NCBI GenBank assembly: GCA_000697665.1
Contig: KL197711.1
Span: 1,044,325 to 1,108,324 of the forward strand
Length of the DNA: 64,000 bases
Direction of reading: 5' to 3'
From: Jaapia argillacea MUCL 33604
Taxonomy: Eukaryota > Basidiomycota > Agaricomycetes > Jaapiales > Jaapiaceae
The number at the start of each line of letters is the position of its first letter. The first letter of the stretch is position 1. The notes under the pieces are model-generated. The model was not told the DNA's origin and searched no databases. It saw only the letters and a program-made list of their open reading frames with translations. A program made the position numbers and the translations under genes. Below, in pieces: positions 11,391-22,944 of the stretch.

Positions 11391-12689
11391 ATGTCCAACC
11401 TGAAGGTTTCGAGTACCGGGGTACCCCAGTTTACCGCCAGGGATTATTCCTCGTTCTTCTTCGCAGGTGCGGGGAAGCAGCAATTCCAAATTGCCCAGGT
11501 GAAATTAACCACAATTTCAATCTATCTAGGGGCAATATGTTGTACTTTAACTCACGGAGCCATGACCCGGTGGTCGACTTCCCTCCTCCGCCTTCATTAT
11601 CTGGACTTACCTCTAGAATAACATGCAGCCATAGACGTGGTAAAGACACGCATCCAAATCGACCCTGCACTTAAACGTTCCTCATTACTCAAAGGCGGTC
11701 GTTACATTATCGCCCAAGAAGGTCCTACCGCCCTCTTGACTGGTTTCGGTCCTACTGCAGTTGGCTACCTCGTGCAGGGCGGTGCCAAGTTTGCTGGATA
11801 TGAATTTTGGAAGAAACAATTCGTAAATGTCGCAGGAGGCCAGGAGGATGCTGTCAAGTACAGGACCGCAATCTATCTTGGAGCTGCGAGTGTGGCTGAG
11901 TGAGCGGTCGATGACCTCCAGACGCCTTATCAGAATCTAATCACATTGATATTGCAGATTCTTCGCCGATATCCTCCTGACTCCTCTTGAGGCGACCAGG
12001 ATCCGATTGGTGTCGCAGAGGGGATATGCGACTGGTCTCGTGACTGGTTTCACTCGACTAGCTCGTGAAGGCGGAATCCGTGAGATGTATGCCGGATTCC
12101 TACCCATCCTCTGCAAGTAAGTATACAATTTCTCTATTATTACCACCTATTTTACACTACCGACGCAGACAAATACCATACGCTATCGGCCAATTCACAG
12201 TGAACGAGTTTTGTCACGAATTAGCATTCCGTTCAATGTCAGAAGAAACCAGACGATCACTCTCCCCTACCGCCAAATTCGGTATATCACTCGGAAGTGG
12301 AATTACAGCAGGCTGTGCTGCAGCGGTACTCAGCCAGGTCTGATCTACGCTATTTAACGGGTTTGGAGCGCATTCGTCTAACTGCCGATACCACGCATTT
12401 AGCCCGCAGACACCCTATTATCCCAGATTAACAAGGGGCATGGTCCGACTGGTAGCATGGTCTATCGCCTGACAACGCTGGCGAAGGAAGCTGGCTTTAG
12501 AGGTTTATTTGCTGGGACTGGACCGAGGATGGTGATGACTTCGGGACTCGTTGCGGGCCAGTTCTTGATTTATGGGTGGCTCAAGGAAGGTAAGAGGTGC
12601 AAGCCAGTCCCGCTTGGGCGTGCTGACGGACCCTTTGTAATTGCCTAGCTATGGGAGCTCCCCCGGGTTTGGAAATCCACAAAGAGTAA
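11391..12689 (+). CDS. MIR1: Mitochondrial phosphate carrier (MIR1/PIC type)
   Basis: Seven exons: 11391-11466, 11530-11568, 11629-11899, 11958-12116, 12169-12337, 12403-12589 and 12649-12689, giving 313 aa. It imports phosphate with protons across the inner mitochondrial membrane for ATP synthesis. The three repeats carry carrier signatures: [24 protein letters not shown] and [12 protein letters not shown]. The block [20 protein letters not shown] and the end [11 protein letters not shown] are diagnostic of Mir1. One junction is odd: keeping the invariant Pro of the first signature needs exon 2 to end at 11568, but the nearest GT donor starts one base too late (11570). This is either a non-canonical donor or a 1-nt sequence error. 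The end is convergent with ABM-like paralogue 3. Confidence 0.92.
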
Positions 12690-12867
12690 TCGAGTGGATA
12701 TCACCTTGAGTCGCATCATTCGTTTTGTTACGACCTCCCTTGGGGTTGGCGTGTATGGACTCGCAGTATTAGATTTTTCATCATTCTTATATCCTTCTAA
12801 TTGTAAATTTGTTTACAGTAGAGCCGAATTATGACCATTTTCTCATGGCGATGTGGATCGTCGGTTG

Positions 12868-13695
12868 TCAATCTTTAGGCTGGGGCCTTTTGTGCAAGAC
12901 AATATGCTTAATATTCCCTTCGCCCAAAGCTTTTAGTCTTCCAACAGCTGAGGTGAGAGGCTCATGATTCCCCACAGCCTGCAAATGCACCTAAATCCGA
13001 GAATAAATTCATCAGTTTGTTGGACGCTCGGAACATTGTCAACGAATGTCATATCTCAGCAGATTGCCAGCCTCCCATGAACACAATATTCTCCTGCTTC
13101 CTGTCCACACTCGCCCCCCAAAGACCCTTACTCGTAGATCCAGGTGTCTCACTAGTAACCTTGACCAATTCGTTCATCAACCCCACCAACGATGATTTAT
13201 TACGCGCAACTTCATCAGGGGTAGAATCCTTGGGAACGATAAACGCTAGTTCAGTTACGGGCGCGGAGAGAGACGGTGGGGGTGGGGGGGAAATGTCAAG
13301 ATCGGGTTGGGGTTGGATATGGAATACTTCGTGTACGGGCCCCGAGAAGCAGTCTTTCAGTCCTTCGCGGAGCCGGCCGTAGAGGGTTTTGTCGTCCCTC
13401 AGGTTCTGGTGGTGTTGCAAAGACTCCCAACCTATGGAAGAAATGTTGGGATGCCTTAGAGGGAAGGGGGACAAGTAAGTTGCTGACCTATAACAAGGTA
13501 GCCTGTCAGTGAATCTTCTAGTTCTACACCATGGTAAGCACTGTGGACATTTTAGTGACAAGCGATGAATCGTCCCCATAAGATGACTGATAAAAGGAGC
13601 CCCTTGGCATCCACAACGGCCTTGTCAAGTAGAATACGGTCTGAGCGGTAGCCCTCAGAGGAGGGGAAGATGCAGATTTCAATAACGGGGGACAT
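12868..13695 (-). CDS. ABM/dimeric alpha-beta barrel-like protein, paralogue 3 (two damaged donors?)
   Basis: The four exons implied by homology with the other two copies are 13695-13592, 13540-13488, 13431-13055 and 12990-12868 (218 aa). Landmarks are MSPVIEICIFPSSEGY, YHGVELEDS, WESLQHHQNLRDD, a SAPVTELAFIVPKD strand and VFMGGWQSAE; the last exon contains AVGNHEPLTSAVG. Intron 2 has a normal GT donor. Introns 1 and 3 begin with AT (ATCAGT and ATATGA) where GT is expected, although both have a CTRA-type branch site and an AG acceptor. Either this copy uses AT-AG splicing or it is a recent pseudogene. A Pro-rich insert makes exon 3 about 36-39 nt longer than in its sisters. Confidence 0.65.
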
Positions 13696-14058
13696 CAGAG
13701 AATAATCGTTTGAGATAGAGAGAGCGGTGGGAATGAACGCCCTTTTGAAGGGCGGGTGGCTACGCTCGGATGAGACATAGTTGGTACACCGAGGCCGACG
13801 GACACCGTGCGGCTCAACATTCGGGCTTACAGAGGTCACCGATCTCGGGGAAAGACACTCATGACACACGCACTGTCACGACACGTGAATCGTTACACGG
13901 GCAATGTTGGACAAGTGTAGGTGTTCATTCGATTGTCTATGATACAGAACGGTCAGAACAATTATACAGAACATTCCCGTAGCTTTCAAAAACCGAAAAA
14001 TAAACCAAATACCAAATAACCCTGTCGCCTTCTCCTTTATTCGTCGTTCTACACACCC

Positions 14059-15870
14059 TCATCGCTTATATTTCGCGGCCTTCTTCGTCAGGTATACACA
14101 GCTGACAACAGGAACCTTGCTCCTCAGCCATGGAAGCGAGTCCGCCTCGATACGGGAACAACCATCGAGGACCAACGACTTCATGGGTGTAACCCGAGAA
14201 TCACCATTCCCATCGGCCCCCGGAGTAGATGGCCAGTCGACCAGTCGGCTCTTGACGAGGCGTATGATAGGCCCAGTCTTGATACTCGGGCAATGTGGCA
14301 GATGCAGATACGTCAACTGAGGGCAAAGTCGGGGATATGGACTTGAGGCTTCTCCCCATGCAAGGCGCGAGAGGGGTGTGGAGTTGGGATCTACGAGGGC
14401 CTCGACGACGTCGTTGAGATCACATCCTATTTGGACCAACTCCAAGGTCTCCAGAGCAGATGCGGCTTGGAGAACACGCATAAGAACGTTGGGAGAGAAG
14501 CCGCAGCGCTCGATCCGCAAATGTGTTAACGACTTTAAGCCGCCCTCGCCGTTTAATAATCGATCGAAGGAATCGTCCAAGGGTAAACGCAAGTTGCAGA
14601 GTTTTAGTGTTTGGAGATTGGGGGTCGTGGAGACTTTGAAGAAAAAGTTTGCCCATACATCGAACGACGCGAGGTCGAGGTGTTTTAAATTGAGGAGGGA
14701 GAGGGAGAAATCATCGCGGGAAGGGAAAATGGTCTGGTTTACCAGGCATGGGCTGAGGGATAGGGATTCGAGGAGCGGGTTTGCTTGTAACATCGCAAAT
14801 ATTGGATAGGATGGCAGAATCATGTCGTGTGCGGAGAGGGATACGAGGCTAGTGACATGGTGGGAAATCGCTTGCCAGTCAACACTGACTCGGCGAAGTT
14901 CGAGGACTTGTAAGCTAGGGAGGGGTACTTTCCGGAACCAGGTCGGTAACGTGGAGTCCAGAGGGGTGCCGGTGTTATCCTCGTGACCATCGATGGATAA
15001 GCGGTGGAGATGGTGCAGGGCATCCTCTCGGTTAAACGTGACGAAGTACTGAAGAAATCGAGAGGGATGTATGGCCGTGCAGTGAATATGGAGAGTGCGT
15101 AGACATTCCCATGAGAGATCAGCCAGTTGCTCCATCGTCTGATCAACCTTGGATTCTAAACCACTCCTCAACGATAGGACCCTAATCCTTCCTTTCGACC
15201 GCTCTTTCCAGACTTTGGCCTTGCGGACGGGGTTACGCTGCGAAAGAACCAGCGCGTCCCATAATGCAGGCGTGGATACCGCAATATCTCGCCAGCGTCT
15301 CGACACCTGGGACAACGTGAGGACCTGCACTGCATCTTCTGCAACATGCATCCCAAAGATGGTGGCCACCACCTCGACGGGTAGCTTCCCGAAATGATAG
15401 AACGTCTTGGAATGCTCACGGCGCAGAGCTACAGCAGCCGTCATCTTGGCGTCGAAAGCCTGTCGCTTCAGGGCATTCATTTCCGCTCTCCGTTTCGTGT
15501 CATCAGGCTTCAGTCGATCCAACGCCATGTCTGCCATAGTAGACGCCGCATTGTGTTTGCCCAGTTTTAGAAAGAGTCGGGATGAACGAGCATATCCCTG
15601 CCACTGGGTGGGAGCGATGTCGATGACAGTCTTGGAGTCTTTCAGGGCGTCCTTCGTTTGTCCCAGTTTTTCGAGAACTGCGGCGCGAGAATCGTAGACT
15701 GTGAGGCCTTTCGCCCCCGCGAGAATCGCCTGTCGAAGGATTGGTACAGGGTAAGGACAAAGTATTTGGCATCTTACCTGATTGAAGTAGTCCAGCGATC
15801 GATCCAAGTTGGATGCGCGGAAAGCAGCAACTCCTTTTTCAAAATGATCCTTCCACATAGCGTTGGTCAT
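14059..15870 (-). CDS. TPR/F-box/leucine-rich-repeat protein
   Basis: Two exons, 15870-15778 and 15729-14059, joined in phase 0 (587 aa). The 48-nt intron has no stop and so hides inside a longer open frame. The N-terminus has TPR-like helices (FEKGVAAFRASNLDRSLDYF, then YDSRAAVLEKLGQTKDALKD). An F-box follows near residue 165 (FGKLPVEVVATIFGMHV ... SRRWRDIAVSTPALWDALV). Leucine-rich repeats run to the end (LKSLTHLRIERCGF, SALETLELVQIGC). The layout is that of Pof3/Dia2-type proteins, SCF ubiquitin-ligase adaptors in which the F-box binds Skp1 and the LRRs hold the substrate. The Dia2 link is an inference from architecture. Two ACGCGT boxes lie 56-70 bp upstream. Confidence 0.8.
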   Translation of the reverse strand: MTNAMWKDHFEKGVAAFRASNLDRSLDYFNQVRCQILCPYPVPILRQAILAGAKGLTVYDSRAAVLEKLGQTKDALKDSKTVIDIAPTQWQGYARSSRLFLKLGKHNAASTMADMALDRLKPDDTKRRAEMNALKRQAFDAKMTAAVALRREHSKTFYHFGKLPVEVVATIFGMHVAEDAVQVLTLSQVSRRWRDIAVSTPALWDALVLSQRNPVRKAKVWKERSKGRIRVLSLRSGLESKVDQTMEQLADLSWECLRTLHIHCTAIHPSRFLQYFVTFNREDALHHLHRLSIDGHEDNTGTPLDSTLPTWFRKVPLPSLQVLELRRVSVDWQAISHHVTSLVSLSAHDMILPSYPIFAMLQANPLLESLSLSPCLVNQTIFPSRDDFSLSLLNLKHLDLASFDVWANFFFKVSTTPNLQTLKLCNLRLPLDDSFDRLLNGEGGLKSLTHLRIERCGFSPNVLMRVLQAASALETLELVQIGCDLNDVVEALVDPNSTPLSRLAWGEASSPYPRLCPQLTYLHLPHCPSIKTGPIIRLVKSRLVDWPSTPGADGNGDSRVTPMKSLVLDGCSRIEADSLPWLRSKVPVVSCVYLTKKAAKYKR

Positions 15871-15925
15871 GTTTTGGAAGCGAGAGGCAGGGAGTAGATG
15901 TGGTCAAGTCCAGGACACCAGATCG

Positions 15926-15940
15926 ACGCGTCGAACGCGT
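15926..15940. promoter_or_regulatory. Paired ACGCGT boxes upstream of the F-box gene
   Basis: ACGCGT occurs at 15926-15931 and 15935-15940, 56-70 bp before the ATG of the minus-strand TPR/F-box gene. The motif matches the MBF/MCB core. A regulatory role is inferred from motif and position only. Confidence 0.3.
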
Positions 15941-16082
15941 CCAATCAACAAAGTCACCTGATGATTATTGTATTTCAGCCGCTCGACAGCTGCATGAGTG
16001 TGCAGAACCCCCGGCCTCCCCCAGCTCGTAATTCCAGGTTGCTATGTGCCAGGGGAAACAGTGACAGATATGGTACACGACA

Positions 16083-17562
16083 TCAAGGCTCTATCTGAGG
16101 TCCAAACAAGAACCGAACAGTCCCCTCATTCCTCCCCAACATCGCATTCACACCAGCACTCTTCCCCTCCCCACCAACCTCCGCCTTCGAACTAGGCCCC
16201 CTTCTTCTCGACCGATGTTCCGTCTCCCTCATATGAATCTTCAACCTATAAAGTTGATCCGGTCTATATGGGATTGGTTGACCAGCAGCAGGAACCGAGG
16301 AAGACAAGTGTTGGTTTCGTGGAGACGGGTGAGGGGAGGGAGATTGAGGTGTGCTTGGTGAAGTGTTGGCTGATGGGTTTTGACAGGCTTGAATTAGGAG
16401 GTCGATTGTCGCATGGGCGATTTCTACAACAAATCAAGATTATTCCATCTGTTTTATTAGTGATGAGGTATACGTCCACTCACCCTCGATGTCTTCGACA
16501 TGAGCTCGAAACTTCCTTTCCCAGTCACCATGATGACTCAATATGTTTGCAATCTCGTGACTGCTACTGTATCCCTTCCGTTCCGGCGACGCTCCTTGTT
16601 CAAACGAAGACAGAAGAGCAGCAAGATACAAGCAACCAATCGCAACTTCATGGGGTGGATACTCAAGAGACACAACAGTGCGTTGACTAACGCCAAAAAC
16701 AAAATCAGCAAGCGAGATGACAACCAAAAGATACACCGTACCTATCAACGGCGAGCCTCCAAGCCAATTTCGTCAACTTCTTAGTAGCTATCTCAAATAT
16801 TAAAATCATCATCAAAATCATAGTGAAAGACCAATGTTCACCTCGAAAAGACCTCCCAACCTTGATCACATACGGGAACGGTAACCTCGACGTAAAATTA
16901 AAACAAATCATCTCCAAAATCAACCTCTCAACAGCCAACAACCGTTGTCGATCCTGCTCAACCGTCTATCCAAAGCCACCATAAGTAACCCCAAAGACTC
17001 ACTCCCCGGAAACTTGTGAGAGAGCTCACCGCAGGATCCATATCCACTTCCCCAAGAGACCTCGATTTCGCAGCGAGGTCTGGGAACCGAACGGCATATG
17101 CTACCATCAAGAGGTCTCTCGGTTTCTTGAGCGTGTCGTGCATCTTGGTCGAGACGTAGAGGGCGGCGAGAGTGACATCCTATAGCTTGTCATCAGCGAA
17201 GTGAAGGGAAGCGACGATAACACGTATACGCACATGATAACTAAAGTCTTTCCGAGGGAAGAACAAATGGAATCGGTGGTAAAGGTTTTGAGCAGTAGCA
17301 ATCGTCTTCCTAGGGCTTCACCCAAAACAAAGGCGTCAACACCTCGCTCTCCACCAACCAACAACAGAAAGCCGACATACAAGCCAATCTTGGCACCAAT
17401 AGCTTCAACGAACCCACAAGCCTGCTGTCTCGCTTTCTCCTCCTGGTTTATCGAGAGCTTTCCACGTTGTTTGTCAGATAGCTGCTCTACTTCTGTTGGC
17501 GTGAAGTAGGGATGATGGAATTTGGAGGACGAAGAGGGTTGCGAAGTGGATGAGGAGTCCAT
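16083..17562 (-). CDS. CTK2: CTD-kinase cyclin subunit (Ctk2-like)
   Basis: Seven exons: 17562-17381, 17315-17234, 17179-17030, 16965-16842, 16787-16742, 16686-16484 and 16423-16083, giving 375 aa in frame. It is the cyclin partner of the kinase that phosphorylates Ser2 of the RNA polymerase II C-terminal domain during elongation. Diagnostic blocks are HHPYFTPTEVEQLSDKQRGK, TIATAQNLYHRFHLFFPRKD, ALYVSTKMHDTLKKPRDLL and ERLILEMICFNFTSRLPFPY, followed by the second cyclin fold KKLTKLAWRL and EYPPHEVAIGCLYLAALL. The tail is Ser/Pro-rich, then basic. The start was chosen because MDSSSTSQPSSSSK leads directly into the conserved block; an upstream non-coding exon is possible. Confidence 0.85.
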
Positions 17563-17780
17563 AGCAAGTGGAAGTGACGGTGTAAGAAGGGCGGTATCTG
17601 GGGTCCTCGATTACCTTTGTTCCAACTGAAGTCACGAACGAAGCAGTATGAGTCTTCGACAACCATACCTGGCAAACAACAACGATGAACTGGATACTTG
17701 TATTTCAGACTATGCCGGCCTAATCGGCTAAGCCAGTACTACTACTGCTCTGTACGGTATGATGTATCTCCCCCCTTCCC

Positions 17781-20039
17781 TTACCTCCCCCCCTCCCCCT
17801 CCCACCCAAGCACCCCACCCCAACACCTCCACATCCTCTCCACCACTCTCAACTTCTCCCCCCTCCCCAACCCCACCCCCTCCAAATCCTCCACATCCTC
17901 CAAAAACCCCTCCCTCACCCTCGAACCCACCGGCAAACACTCCATCGCCCACTTCCTCAAATGCGCCAACGATATCAACATCAGACCTGATGTGAGTGGC
18001 GGGATCGTTTGTGAGGGTATAGAATTGGGAGGGATGGAATGGGGTTGGGAGATTAGTAGTTTCTCGATTCGTCTGTTAACGATGCGAGGTGATCAATGGT
18101 CGAAATTTTTGAAAGTAGGGGGAAGAGGATGTACCGCATAGCAAGCCAAACCCCACCCCTCCTCCTCCTCCCTCCAAACTTCCCCCTCCCCTTGCCCCCC
18201 ACCCAAACATTCCTCAAATATTCACCAATAACGTACACAACAGCAAACGCAGGTGCAACACCCACAAACGCAAACGTCAATTCCTGTGATTTCAAAAGTT
18301 TGTCTATACCAGATAGAGCTTGATCTATATCCACCTATAACACGCGTCACTCAGCAACGAGAAGGAGGGGAGGGAGGGAGAAGAACGGACCTTGGCTTTT
18401 TGAACCTGAATAAAAACTCCACGGAGGAGTGTACCAGCAACAGCAGATTTCAACGGGCTCTTAATATCCTCCTCATAAATCTCCATAACAGGAGTCAAAT
18501 CCCCCACCCTAATATGCCTACTCAGCTCTTCCAACTGTTCCGTTCCATACCCTAACTTATCTCTCGCAAGCGCCAACACCATCCTCTCCAAACTCTACTC
18601 CAAAAACCCACATCAGCACCTCGTCCAATCAAAGAACGCAAAGAAAAAAAAACCCTCACCTCCTGATCAGCTTCAACCCCTTCCTTACTAACGATCACCC
18701 CACCCTCCCCACCAGCTCTAACAGTCCTAAAAACGTCCCTCAAAGGATCCACGATCCATCCCCACCAAAATCCTTTAACAGTCTCCCACCCATCCCTAAC
18801 CATCTCCTCCAACCCTCCCCTCTCCCTCCACGCCCAACTTGCAGCGTATACGGTTAGAGGCGGGAGGAGGAGGAGACGGGGCCAGAGGAGGGTGAGGCGG
18901 GAGGGACGTAGGAGGGAGGCGGTGTGGAGGTGGGAGATGTGGGTGGAGTTGTGGTTTGGGAGAGTGTGATTCGCTAGGTTCGTGATGGAGGAGAGGATGG
19001 TGACGTGTGGCGAGTTTGACGGGCTGAGATCTTCGTGCTGGGGTGATGCCGACAAATCCGCACCCCCACTCACAACACGTTCAAGTGTCAAAACGAACTC
19101 CAACAACTTGTCCTTATCCCCTCCATCCTTTCTCTGTTCCTCAATTGCACAAGCCAACTCATCCCTCAAAGCAGATAAAACCCCAAGACTCTCAGCCCTC
19201 TCATTCCTAACCTTCTCCAATTCCCTCCTTTTATACTTACATTCTTGACGCGTGAGTTCCACAGGTAGGTTCACAAACGCCGAGACCCTCGAGAACGACG
19301 CGACGAGGTTTTGGTAAAGAGATATAAAAGTGGTTCGATGGATGGAGATGTGAGGACGATGGAAGGATGATTTGGATAGTGAGAGTGAGAGGGAGTGGGG
19401 GTGAGTACGGATGTGGGGGAATAGAGAGCTTGAGAGGATGTTTGGGTGAGAGGTCTGTGTGGAGAGGAGGCGGTTGAGTTCGGATGGGTAGAGAAGACGA
19501 AGGCGGAGGGGGATTTTTTGTGCGTGGATAGCCTGAAGGATTGTTTGGGCTAACTGTAAGAGACGTCCCGGGAGGGCTGGAGGGGTATGTCAGCGTAAAC
19601 ATACGTTCTCCATGAAACGGAAGGAAGGAAAAAACACACTCTGCAAAAGATAATATGCAACATTGGTGGAGGACCGTTCGACCTCACCCCACCACTCAGC
19701 CTCCGTCTCCGCATCACTAGCCTCAGCCAAATAACTGTCCAAAGCCTCTGCATACAACCCGACAGTGATCCTGCCAAGAATAGCAGCCTTGAGCGCAAGT
19801 TCTTCGGGATCGTGACCACCTGCAGAAGACGCGACTTCCGGGGATCGTTCGAGAGCCTGGAGAGATTCTAGAGTTTTGCGTACGGTGGTAGAGGTGAGAG
19901 GAGGTTGGAGGGAGAGCAAGATAGAACTGAGTTCATGTTTTGTTGGTGACGGGGATGAGAGAGATGAGAAGGATGGCGGGGAGGCGGGGATGGAGGCGAG
20001 GATGAGCGGGTTCGTGTGGTGCCCGACAAACGTGCTCAT
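17781..20039 (-). CDS. NCA2: Mitochondrial NCA2-like protein
   Basis: A multi-exon gene. The start MSTFVGHHTNPLILASI is at 20039 and the stop at 17781. NCA2 is a mitochondrial membrane protein that in yeast helps control ATP6/ATP8 expression. Family landmarks are LELTRQECKYKRRELEKVRNERA-like sequence near 19240, a first membrane segment LLLLPPLTVYAASW near 18830, the WGWIVDPLRDVFRTVR block, EEDIKSPLKSAVAGTLLRG, QALSGIDKLLKSQELTFAF with a second membrane segment (FVGVAPAFAVVYVIGEYL), and RRIEKLL near the C-terminus after a phase-2 junction near 18060-18125. The region 17790-17960 is extremely C-rich on the plus strand, which biases its codons. It lies head-to-tail with the Ctk2-like gene, about 219 bp away. 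Confidence 0.85.
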
Positions 20040-20399
20040 CGTCGCAGGGGATTTCAAGTTGAAGTCCTTCTAGTTCAGTCCCTTCCAGTTCATCGTCGCG
20101 CACAACAGCAAAGAACTGCTTGACGTCACACCCCGACTCGTCACGTGCTTCCATAACTTTCCCTTCCGAACTTGTGTATCTTGTAGTTGATTGACTCCAT
20201 AAAGTGGTACACATTACGAAAAATAAATTATCCTACATCCATCGAATCTCACCTTCCCTCGCCAGTCCCAGCCAAATATTCATTTACACAACACGTCTTC
20301 CAACACGAAACTGAGCATCGCAAGCGACCATATCAGTCATCCTCGACGTCGGACCAACGCCAGCGAGTGAATGAGAGCACCCGATTCCCACCCCGTTGT

Positions 20400-22944
20400 T
20401 CACGCAGGAGCTACCTTCACCGGCCCAGGAGCCCCACCACCCACACCATTGACCGCCACCACCCCACCCACCCCCGCACTCCCAAACCCCGGCACCATCA
20501 ACCTATAAACCTTAAAAATCCCCTCCAAAACCCTCCTCTCCTCACTCGTCTGCACCCTAACCGGATGCCCCCCAAGCACCCCAACAGCATCCCCCACATT
20601 CCTCCTCGTAACAACCTTCCCCAGCACCCTCCCCCTATACCTCCCAAGCACCCTCCCCTTAAACCCATCCAAATCCTCTCTAACCCTATCCAACAAAAAC
20701 ACATCAGGTGAAACGAATCTACACATCTCTTCGACATACCACGCCCTCGGAAACGTCTCATCTTCCATTTTCACCCCAACGTCGCTAGGGTAGCCAAGGA
20801 AAGTGATGAGGACGTTCAAGACTAACCCCCGCAAGTCTTCTCGGACTCGGACGTTAGGTACGTCCAAATCATCTTCCCACCTAAACACCCTCCCTTCATC
20901 CCTCGCACCAGGTAAGAACTGCCTAATCGACAAAACCGGTAAAGGCGTCTGTCGTGCATAACACATATGCAAAACCCTCCTAGTCAACTTCATAACCCAT
21001 TCCGGTGGTACCCTCTCCGCAGCCCCATTCCTCGGATACTCCCCTGCATTCCTAGCATATTGAGCTTTCAACTCAAATTTACTAGCGACGTCCTCTACTG
21101 CTCCTTGTACCACATCCCAAAGCCATCCCCACATCTTAGCTTTGACGACTATGAGTTCTCGCAACACGAACGCTCGGTGATAGTATACCAAATCCTTTGC
21201 GTGTTCTTCGGTTGGGATGTTCGCCCAGAGGTCACGGAGACAAGTGACTATGAGCTCGGGTGTTTGAGAAGAAGTGGGGAGAGAGAGTTGGGTTTGGAGG
21301 GTATGTGAGATGTGTAGCCATGATTGGGAGTTCGGGGGTGGGAAGGGGAAGGGTGTTAGAGGGGGTGGATGGATCGTCGTTAATTGATGAAGGAGTTCGT
21401 TAAGCGAATCAAGAGAGAACGGAAGGAGGAACGCAGGAGATGACGTTTCAGTCTGCTTCGGTTTCCTTGTTCGAGTTCGGGGGAGTGGAACGGTAGTGGT
21501 GAGACTCGGCAGAGCCTTGGCCTTGGCCTTAGATTTAGATTTAGCTTTGGGAGTGGGAGCGGGGAGAGCTGGGGGAGCTCGAGTCGGGGAGGGTTGAGTA
21601 CCCCATGTCGCTGGGATGAGACGAGGTGGGGCTGGGACGGTGTAAGGAGTCGTTTCACCATCATCATGGAATACGTTCGAAGAGATCGACATTAACGAGA
21701 TATGCGTTCCCGTATCCTGCTTAATTTGCGACGAGTGGATGAGGGAGTGTGAACGAACAGGGGCCGAGAGTGATTGAGGCGTCAACGGTGAATGGTCGGC
21801 ACCACGAGCGCTGACACTAGACGAAAGCTTCCCAACGACAAGCCGTAACTGATCTACACCACCAGCGCTGAGATGTTGGTCATCGAGACACATCTTGGAG
21901 ACTGGAGGGACTGGAGGGGCTGAGGTTGGGGGTTCACGAACGCAGTTATACGAGGGTGGATGAGGTTCGGTATCGTCAATAACATCGTCTTCGCCTCCGA
22001 GTAACTGCTCCACTTCTTCCCAGTCCATCGATTCGTCAGGTTCGTCCGGTTCATGTCGTTCTGAGGGGAGAGGTTCCGCCTGGGAAATAGACCCATGTAC
22101 CTGTTGCCCTGGAGGGTTGCTCGGAAACCCAGGTGGAGGAGGGATGGCTTGTGTTGGTGGGGGCCGGACGATAAGCGTGATTTTCGTTGGTCCGCGTCGA
22201 GGTTTCGACGATGAACTGGCGGTGGTCTGTGTCCCAACTTCATCCAAACAAGAAATCAAGTAAGCTAAGTTGATATCGTAAGAATTAGAGGATGTGCGTA
22301 CGAGCAGTCCCTTCGACATTGTCGTGTACTTCTTCTTTGAGGTTAGTTCGAGTTGTTGGTTTTGTCGGGTGGGGTAACAAGGCTCGTTTACGAGTGGATA
22401 GTTCCATTAGAGGAACGTCGGAATCTGACGAGGGGTCTTCGAGTTTGATTTGGACTTTAGCTTTGGCTTTGGCTCTAGTTTTCGGTTTCGGTTTTGGTTT
22501 GGATGGGGAAGCATCCGAGTCTACTCGTCTTCGTTTGCGAGGAGGTCGAGGAGGATCTTCCGCTATTGATGTACATGGACAATCAGTTGATTCCAACGAC
22601 GACCTTAACCCCACGGAGAAAGTCGACTCACGATTCATATCCCTCTCCTTCTCTTTTCCCTTCCCTTTCGACGCAGCCCCACCTCCACCAAGCAAAGGCT
22701 TATAATGACCCAACCAGACTTTCCAAATCTCCAAACAATCCTTTCCAACGTAACCTAAATCGTCCCACCCCATGACACTACAACTAGCCGGCTCTCCATT
22801 CTCTCTGGGCACGAAGGAGGATAAGAAGAGATGGGAGTCGATGCGGAGGGAAGGATATGTTTTGGAGAGGATGAACTCTGCGTGGAGAAGGAGTGCTTTG
22901 GTCGTTAGATTGGGTTGGGGAGCGTGACCGGGGATACCGGACAT
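20400..22944 (-). CDS. Large hypothetical basidiomycete protein
   Basis: Two exons, 22944-22302 and 22237-20400, with GT-AG borders and a phase-1 join (826 aa). I do not recognise it. The N-terminal ~75 residues (MSGIPGHAPQPNLTTKALLL ...) are well structured and look conserved. The next ~330 residues are low complexity: Lys/Arg stretches such as PRPPRKRRRVDSD that look like nuclear-localisation signals, Pro/Ser runs and an acidic patch MDWEEVEQLLGGEDD. The last ~300 residues are again structured and helical (ELIVTCLRDLWANIPTEEHA, AFVLRELIVVKAKMWGWLWD). A nuclear role is a reasonable guess, but no function can be assigned. Confidence 0.6.

Noticed and set aside
17728-17952. Gly-rich 74-codon minus-strand frame and Pro-rich plus-strand frames
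   Set aside because: They come from a C-rich/G-rich skewed stretch inside the last exon of the NCA2-like gene and its 3' flank.
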